Source: Rhynchopus sp. YZ270_cl-10 (taxonomy: Eukaryota > Euglenozoa > Diplonemea > Diplonemida > Diplonemidae). Taken from it: DNA of 64,000 nt. This document shows, in pieces, positions 57,201 through 64,000 of this stretch (the stretch's first letter is position 1; each line of letters opens with the position of its first letter). Location of the stretch: the NCBI GenBank assembly GCA_964035575.1, contig OZ037873.1, positions 434,001 through 498,000 of the forward strand, read 5' to 3'. The position numbers and the translations under genes were made by a program. The notes under the pieces are model-generated. The model worked only from the letters and a program-made list of their open reading frames with translations, did not search any database and was not told where the DNA came from.

Positions 57201-60200
57201 CATCAGGCAGGCATCAACGACATTTGGGCAAAGAGGAAGGAGCTGGCAGAGCTACGACAGATCTTCTTCGATGATACAGCAAACGTTTCCCACAACGTCT
57301 CTCCGTCTGCAACAATCTCCCCTTCCGCCAGAGGCATGACACCCCGCTCCGACGCACCCTCCTGGGTCCAGCAGGGCTACGAAACCGCCTCTCTCCTCGG
57401 CATTTCAACAGAAAAGAACACACGCAACTTTTGGTACTCCTCATTTGGTCTTGCGGTGATGGGCGTGGTGCCATACATTCTTGCATTAACGATCTTTGTG
57501 GACGGTGTCTCCCAGGTTGAAACACCTATTTCATTTACGTCAAACGAAACCCATACGAACCTACTACTTCGGCACAGAATAGGACAGAGTATCGCCAACA
57601 CCACCACCGTCACGCATGACAGCAACGCTATGGTTTCCTTTACCCGCCCTTTCACTGTATCCCAAATTGTTCGTCTCCTCGCTGCTGTTCTGCTTCTGGC
57701 GCAGCTTCCCAGAGTAGTATGGTATGGCAACGGAGTATGGAAGGCCACGTATTATGGGTATGCGTTGTTATTGTTGTATTGGTGGTTGAGCGCCGCAGGG
57801 TTTCTACCAGAAGGGATGGAGGATCGGAACGAAAGAAACCGGGTGTTTTCTTTGTTTCTTGCTGGGGCGTTGTGGAAGTGGGGGAGGGTGATGGACAGTC
57901 CGTATTGGGGCTATGTTTTGACAAATATCTATTCAAAACGGATTCAAAGTTTGAGGGAAGGACAAAGAATATGTGATACGCAGAACCGTACGGCAGAGGC
58001 GGTTCATAGTACAGTTGCAGTACAGAGAGAGGCGAGGAGGGCGGCATTGTCTGAGCTGCAGAGCAAAAAGGCGGATCTTCACAAAGCATGGCGGAAGCTC
58101 CTCAAAGGAGAGTTGACACATAGCAGGACTGCGGCGACACCTCCCCTCTCGGCGTCGTTTTTCATGAATAGTTACAACGATATGTACCTCTCTCCAGGGT
58201 TGTTTCCAGAGGATGCGGACCCTTCGTCTTGCCAGTCTGATGCAGGGAGTCTGCCCTCGGATAGTCCAACGGGGCCGAGCTTTATTGTGTCAGAGTTTTT
58301 TGCAAAAATTTCAGAGCTTTCGTACAAGCGCTTTACAGTGCAGGAAGTACAGAGGAGGGTGCAGTGTTTGGGGTATTGGGGAGTAGCATGGAGCATCGGA
58401 GTGAACGTAGCGACGTCGCTCGTGGCGGAGCTGATATACGTGGTGATGTGTCTGTACTTCTTGGCAAATCCATGCGTGGCTACGTTGGCTCCGCTCTCAA
58501 CGGTGTTTCTATATGCAATGTGCGCCTCCCCTTTTCCAGACAAAATGTACTGGAAACACCTTCTCACATACTACCAAGGGGTGATTGTCGTAAAGGGGGC
58601 CTTGCTTTCGTATCTCGCTGAAAGAGGGTTTGGTGTGTCCAACTCAGTAATGATGCTGCTTTTTGGATGGCGCAATGTTCTTCAGGTCGGGGACTTCTCT
58701 TTTATTCAATTTGCGCTTTGGGATATCAGTTTGTTTGCGTTGATTCTACTTCACCGGCATTGCCTTCTATTTGTATGGGGAATTTGGGAAGGAGAGGGGA
58801 TGCGAACCGGACGTTTCCTTCCGATGAAAAATTGTGCTCATGGTGCTTGCCTTCAAAAACGTACTTTAAAGGGGTTTATGCCTTGCGACCAAACGGAGGA
58901 GCTTGGGGCAAGAAGGATGTCCTCAGTTTCGACAGCATCGTGTTTATCCCCTACCCAAGAAATGCCGTCGTTGGTGCAGCGTGCGCAGTTTGGGATGTGG
59001 GGTGGGGTGAAGGCGGACGTGGCGACTCCGGTTTCACCGAGAGAAGGGGCGGTTGGGAGGACCTTTATTTTGGGTGGAGCGGCAGTGCAGTTGGTTTCGC
59101 AGGCAACCGACGACACAATACCATCCTGGCTAGGACAAAAAGCACGCAAATTATGGAGATCCTTAGGAAACGTTAGTGCAAAAGCTGGCGCCGATCTGTA
59201 CGCCCCCGCCTTCGTCGTAGAAATGATAGGATGGATCGTAACTGTCGCAGGCTTCCCTGCGATAGTCGGATCAAACGACAGCATTGCTGAATCCATCAAA
59301 AGCAATCTTCTCCCAGGGGTCCTCGTGTTAATCCTCTTTGGGGAGTTTGTATTCATGATTACGGATCGAGTGATTTATTTATTGAGGTCCCTTCACGTAA
59401 AGGCGGTCTTCCATTGTGTGTTGACAGTACTGTATTTAGGGTTTTATTTGATTTGGGGGTATCTGCATATGGAGAGATATGGTACCGTTATAGGGCAGAC
59501 GTTTGCGGATCGATGGAGAGCGGCAGAGGTGATGCGGCCGAACTTTGTGTTGCAGTTGTACTGCGGGCTCAAGCTGTTATATCTTGCGTTGTCCGCAGTG
59601 CAGATCCGAATGGGCTATCCAGACCTAATCTCCAGCCATTTCTTCTCTGGGCGTTACACCCCCGCCTGGTATTACCTCTATACAATGTATCGTGGTATCC
59701 CCTTTCTCTTCGAATTCCGCTCCGTTTTAGACTGGACCTTCACAAAAACATCACTCAAATTAGCATATTGGATGAGATTAGAAGATTTAACTCATGAACT
59801 GCATTCCTGTTTATGCGATAGAGAGGACACAAAGAAGTTGTACCAAGAAACAGGAGGTCCAGGGCGTGCCTTTCCGGTGGTACGAAAATGTGCGTCGGGG
59901 GCGGCATTGCTGATGGGGTTGAGCGTGCTGCTGTTTTTCCCTTTGCTTTGGTACTCATCTTATGGGCCAGCGTTAACGGAGGACTACATCTCCGATGCAT
60001 CAATCGAGGTGACAGTCAACGCTGGAGACGAAAGCTTTGGTACATTTTACGAAGGGAGCCGGCAGTTTCCGGACATAGATTTGGCATTGAAAGGGATGAT
60101 GAAGGAACATAAGAGTTTAATGCTATCAAATCAATGGAATAAGGTGTTAGAAAAGACGAGACAGTCCCTCGCAGGCTTTGGGTTGGCCTATGGGGGAACC

Positions 60201-61415
60201 AGAACCTCGCAGGTTTTGTCCTTTCAAGAAAGCTCTCAATCGCTGTGGAGTCTTTCTGTTCCTGCTGCAGCGTCGCTTCTTCGGCGGGTTTCAAACTCAA
60301 CAGTACCTATCACGCTTATTATGTCGGTTACATTGCATCGTCCATACGCACCTCCAGCATTCGTTTCGGTATCAGGAAGACAGTCGCATATTTTAACCCA
60401 ATCCGAGCGAGAAGACTTTTTGGGGCTTTTAAACAAGACGCATACCAAGATGAGGGTGGCCCAAATGTACACCCCAGTAGTCCTAAACCGCGCCTCAGAA
60501 ATCACTTTTTATGAAGAAAGCCCGTTGGTGGGGCACGGCTTTACCAATAAGGTTGCCTGCGATTTGGGGTTGCTGCGGGATACGCAGTACACTTCCTATT
60601 GGGATATACGGTGTGGGACGTTGTTTGCGTATGGAAACCCGCCGACGGTGGTGGATCAGAGTGGGGTTGGGGATTTTCGGTTTTCAGAGGACGAGCGCGC
60701 ATGCTTTGATGCAGAGGCTGGGGAGGAGGCTACGTTGTGTGCGAAGGTGGCCTATGATCGGGTGGACACTCCGCCTCATTTTGTCTCCGTGGCGGGGACG
60801 TACCTTCTCGCCATAAGCGACCGTGTGACCAACGGCAACGCCTCCATGATCCCCTCCATCGGGGTCGTGGCCATCTACACCACCTTTGTGCTCGCAGTCG
60901 GCAGGGTCCTCCGCTCCTCCATGACCGGGGACGGGGCGAAGCTGCACCTCCTCGAGGTGGAGGCTCCAGGGGAGATGAACACCTTGGTAGGGTATATCCA
61001 AATGGCACGCATGGAAGGGGATCTGGAGTTGGAGCATGGGTATGGTTGGAAGAAATGTTTTTTTTTGGGGAAAATGGAGGGTGTTGAAACTGAACGTATT
61101 TTATCCATAAAATTGTTTATCACGCTTTTATTCCTTATGAATTGTTTCCCTCATCCAGTTATTATGTACGTCTCTTAAGGTAAGAACCTAAATGGTTTCC
61201 TAAATGGCTGCAGTCAACGGAAAAAAAATCTCAAAGATGTTTTCATCAACCCCCTTTCAAATTCCGCCATAAATCCCACCACCATCCCCAACAGGCTATA
61301 TCGAGAGTTAGTGAACCTCTTCCGATCTCCGGAGGCAATGCGACAATGGACCACTTCGCACTCCACAAGCAGCGCACCGATCCCATTGCCTACTGCAAGC
61401 GAAGCAAGGAGGTAG
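54255..61415 (+). CDS. Piezo-type mechanosensitive ion channel (about 2301 aa)
   Basis: Two exons: 54255-61039 and 61295-61415. The ATG at 54255 (MPSSASSAV) is the first in frame after the strong acceptor at 54195; the open frame begins 50 codons earlier, within the tract. The long N-terminal part is a series of hydrophobic helices in repeated groups, as in the Piezo blade. The C-terminal part carries Piezo hallmarks: DWTFTKTSLKLAYWM (from residue 1826), FFPLLWYSS (about 1893) before the extracellular cap, then GVVAIYTTFVLAVGRVLRS, the pore helix. The last exon encodes LYRELVNLFRSPEAM (2263-2277), the conserved C-terminal helix. Piezo forms a trimeric cation channel of the plasma membrane opened by membrane tension. 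Without splicing the frame would end differently and lose this helix. Confidence 0.92.
61040..61294 (+). other. Intron in the Piezo gene (255 bp)
   Basis: Donor GTATGG after codon phase 2 and acceptor CCCCAACAG. Removing it restores the conserved Piezo C-terminus in frame, which supports it. Both the GTAT donor and the length are compatible with ordinary spliceosomal introns. Confidence 0.85.
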
Positions 61416-63134
61416 AGGGTGAATGTGGTAAAATGTGCAAGGATAACAAAGCAAAAAAAAAAGGGGGACGAGGCGAGCGACACGTCTCTTCCGTAGTACA
61501 AAAAAGGGTTCGGCCTACATTGATTACAAATCCTAGTTACCCACCAAGATGGGGTACTTGAGGAGATTTGTCAATGTCAATGTCAATGTTCAGCACAAAA
61601 AATAGTGAAATCAACACACTACTCCTTTGATTGATGATTGCCGGCACTGCAAAAAAACAAAAAACAAAAAAAAGTGGAGATTGCACAACTGTGGCAACAC
61701 AACCGAGGCAACTACACTACTCCAACAATTTATCAAAAAAAAAAAAAAAAAACAAATAGCAGGATTTCCGCGAGGGCTAAAGTTTAAAAAAAAACTTAGC
61801 CCCATCCTGAAATTCGGGTATCCTGAGGAAAACCCCGAAGGAAAAAGGGGCTAACTTTGGGTGGACTTCAGCTCAATTTAGAGAAAGAAAAAAATGAAAA
61901 TGAAAATGAAAAAAAAAGTGTTTAGGAAAGTGGAGCACACTCTAGGGTGGTTACACTAATACAACCAAGTTTCCAAAAAAAAAAAAAAGAAATGTGTGGA
62001 GACTACTTAGCGTCTTGACCGTTTTCAGATTATCAAAAAGAAAAAAGAGAAAAAAGGCAAAAACAAACCACCCGAGTTTTCTGGGATATGTACTTCTTTT
62101 TTTTGCATCATTTTATGGTAAGGGTAAAGTGTGTTTTTGTTACCCGCTGCTATCCTTTTTTTTACCCTTTTTTTTTAATACTTTTGCATGATATTATTAT
62201 GTGACCGTAATAAAAAAAAACGTGGAAAGAAAAGTCAAAACCTGCAAACCGCTATTCAATTATGTTTTTTTCCCCTCCTCTTCTCCCTCATTCAAAAACA
62301 AAAGCACAAAGCAAAAATAGCAAAAAAAAAAAGCTTCATACAAACCCAGTCAAACCCCATTCATGAACGTGAATCCAAAAAAGAATTTTTTTTTTGTGTC
62401 ACCTCATGAAATGAAGAAGGCAATAGAAACAGCGCATTTTGAACACACTTTTGCGGTTGGGTAGGGGACGAACCGCGCTGCAGAGAGCCACTCCTCACCA
62501 AAACAGGTCGAGGTGTTGTGCGTTTCACGACAACCTCTGTCTCCCATTGGGTTTTATCGTGTGATGAGTGTTACGTTTCTATTTTTATATTTTTGCTACG
62601 ATCTTGTGTACACGAGAGACACGTTCGTCTTTTTTTTTCCCCCCAAGTTTTTCCGTGAAGATGCAGAGAAGGCGACTATGACGGTGTTTGTGACTAAGCA
62701 CAGCAAAAGGCTTTTTCGGTTCATCTGTTGAGGCGCATATTTTATTTTTTTCTTTCAAGATGACAATAAAAAAATCACGCGAGGCTTCGGTTTCATCTTG
62801 CAAACCCCCCTTTTCCTCCTTTTTTCAAACTTCACTTTTGTGACCTATTCCCCCTCTGTAGTACCTTCTCTCTCACTCTCTTCTCTCTACTCTCCCCCCC
62901 ACCCTGCAGTGTCGCCGTTCAGTTCCTTTTTTTAAAAGGAAAAAGGAAAAAGAAAGGGCATATTTTTTTCTCTGTCAGTAACCCCCTCCCAACCCCTAGT
63001 GGTAGCTATATTGTGATAAACCAGCATAAAACGCCGTTCATAATACCCTACTGTAGCCTTTCACACTCTTTTTCACCACTCAACCTCCACAGCCCCCACC
63101 CCCCCTTTTTCGTTCTTCTTTTCCCTATCTTACA
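61416..63134. other. Intergenic stretch with dispersed repeats, no gene seen
   Basis: AT-rich, with many A- and T-runs. Repeat copies at 61678-61740 and 61953-62045 match those at 51.5-51.9 kb. Stem-loop family members occur at about 62595-62625, 62689-62720 and 62772-62800. The last 80 bases are CT-rich and end with TTTTCCCTATCTTACA before the RRM gene; an AG lies at 63091-63092. Confidence 0.5.
61678..62045. repeat. Dispersed short repeats, copy right of Piezo
   Basis: See the copy at 51545-51910: an inverted match (61678-61740) and a direct match (61953-62045, ACACTAATACAACCA and CAGATTATCAAAAAG). A-runs follow TTATC in both. Confidence 0.55.
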
Positions 63135-63832
63135 ATGTCAGCTCCGGAAGGAAGGGTTGTGTATGTAAAGACATTGCAGTTGTCTTTGGCAGAGATGGAG
63201 GCTATTTTCGCACCGTATGGCGAGTCTACAATAACGGCATTGGATAACGTAGGTCTGACAGTGGATTATGAAGTAGGGCTGCACGATGTTACAAGGTTGC
63301 CTCTGGCGGCAGCGATCAAGCATGACCGGATCACCTTTGTGTTGGTACGGAATGCAGGCCTGCCGGCAATCCACTCACACCACATTCCACGGCCAACACC
63401 GGACCCAGGTCTGAACCTTCCTTCCTCTGGGATGGATATGAGTGGAGCGCCTCTTAACCTTCCGCATTCGCAAGGAAAGTGGTTCCCAGCATTGACCTGC
63501 GATAATCTCCCTTATTGGACTACCCACGAGGACATCCACGAGCTTTTTAGCAAGTATGGAACTGTTGCTGAAATTAAATTCGCATTAAACGATATGAACG
63601 GCTGCCACTTCGGATGCTGCCAGGTGTTGATGTCCTCGCATGAAGAGATGGAAAAAGCAGAGCAAGAGCTGGATGGGTACAAAGTGAATGGCAGTGTGAT
63701 GGTGGTAGGGGTGCTCAACTCCGAGGGGCGGCAGATCAACACAAGCAAGGTATTTATTTGGACCTTTTTTTTTTTGATTCTCGAAGGGGGGTTAGCTTTT
63801 TTTGTTTCCTTTTTTAGGCAGATCAGATGTAA
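63135..63832 (+). CDS. RNA-recognition-motif protein (209 aa), two exons
   Basis: Exons 63135-63749 and 63818-63832. Residues about 117-195 form an RRM: LTCDNLPYWTTHEDIHELF (RNP2 region), then the HFGCCQVLMSS strand in the RNP1 position, which lacks the usual aromatic pair, and NGSVMVVGVL. An N-terminal half (residues 8-80) shows a second, more diverged RRM-like pattern (RVVYVKTLQLSLAEMEAIFAPYG). A Pro/His-rich linker joins them. Splicing gives a short end, SKADQM then stop, whereas the unspliced frame would run into a Phe-rich hydrophobic tail typical of translated T-runs. RNA binding is expected. Confidence 0.78.
63750..63817 (+). other. Intron in the RRM gene (68 bp)
   Basis: Donor GTATTT, a long T-tract and acceptor TTTTTTAG. 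Removing it joins AAG and GCA in frame and reaches a stop after four codons. The same GTAT donor is used in the Piezo gene. Confidence 0.65.
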
Positions 63833-64000
63833 ACCACATAATGGACTGTTTAAAGTTGTATGAAGGGACCCCATTTTCCTCACCAAAAGATATACTGGCA
63901 TGAGAGGCTGTGATAAGAGGTGAGCACAAAGAGTGGCTATTTTTCTCTTTTTTTTTGTTTCCAAATTTTGGTGCCCCAGAAAAACAATCAAAAAATACCT
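63833..64000. other. 3' flank of the RRM gene
   Basis: No gene. A GGCATGAGAGGCTGTG string near 63896 is a weak match to the stem-loop family. Confidence 0.4.

Overview
The window looks like nuclear DNA of a single-celled eukaryote. All ten or so host protein genes between 25.2 and 63.9 kb lie on the + strand. Most have a long pyrimidine tract ending in AG 5-60 bases before the first ATG, as expected where pre-mRNAs are resolved by spliced-leader trans-splicing. A few ordinary introns with GTAT donors are also visible. An antisense fragment of an 18S rRNA 5' end (42345-42512) carries a GTTTC/GTCTCAG pattern reminiscent of Euglenozoa. A euglenozoan outside the trypanosomatids, for example a diplonemid, fits best, but this is inference.

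Layout. 1-5399 is a 14-bp satellite broken by one hairpin-rich island. 5400-23637 is a Polinton/Maverick element inserted in that satellite, with short terminal inverted repeats and a 6-bp target duplication (CGCGTT on both sides). It carries protein-primed DNA polymerase B, integrase, packaging ATPase, probable major and minor capsid proteins, a fibre-like protein, a zinc-finger protein, several small proteins, and an intron-bearing P-loop ATPase that looks like acquired cargo. It looks nearly whole and rather young, with one obvious nested repeat insertion of about 1.4 kb. The satellite resumes at 23638 and fades by 24.7 kb.

The host part begins with a (CTCCCTA)n minisatellite that runs straight into the splice-acceptor tract of a kelch-repeat gene. 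Next come a large coiled-coil protein, a 3.9-kb repeat graveyard (poly-T/ACGATCGT palindromes, piggyBac-like TTAA termini, a hAT transposase relic), a small unknown protein, a PPR protein, and a striking predicted receptor with signal peptide, seven-bladed WD40 propeller, Pro/Thr stalk, about seven membrane helices and a coiled coil. A LINE-rich stretch with the 18S fragment follows, then an ankyrin-repeat gene with decayed 3' repeats, a membrane protein, two tandem cold-shock-domain genes, a Piezo-type mechanosensitive channel gene with its last exon behind a 255-bp intron, and an RRM protein with one 68-bp intron.

The most unusual signals are the WD40 seven-helix receptor, the Piezo gene, a family of + strand stem-loops with a shared ACGAGAG loop and changing but complementary stems in gene 3' flanks and LINE tails, and the Polinton with its cargo ATPase, coding minisatellites and paired identical hairpins between convergent genes.
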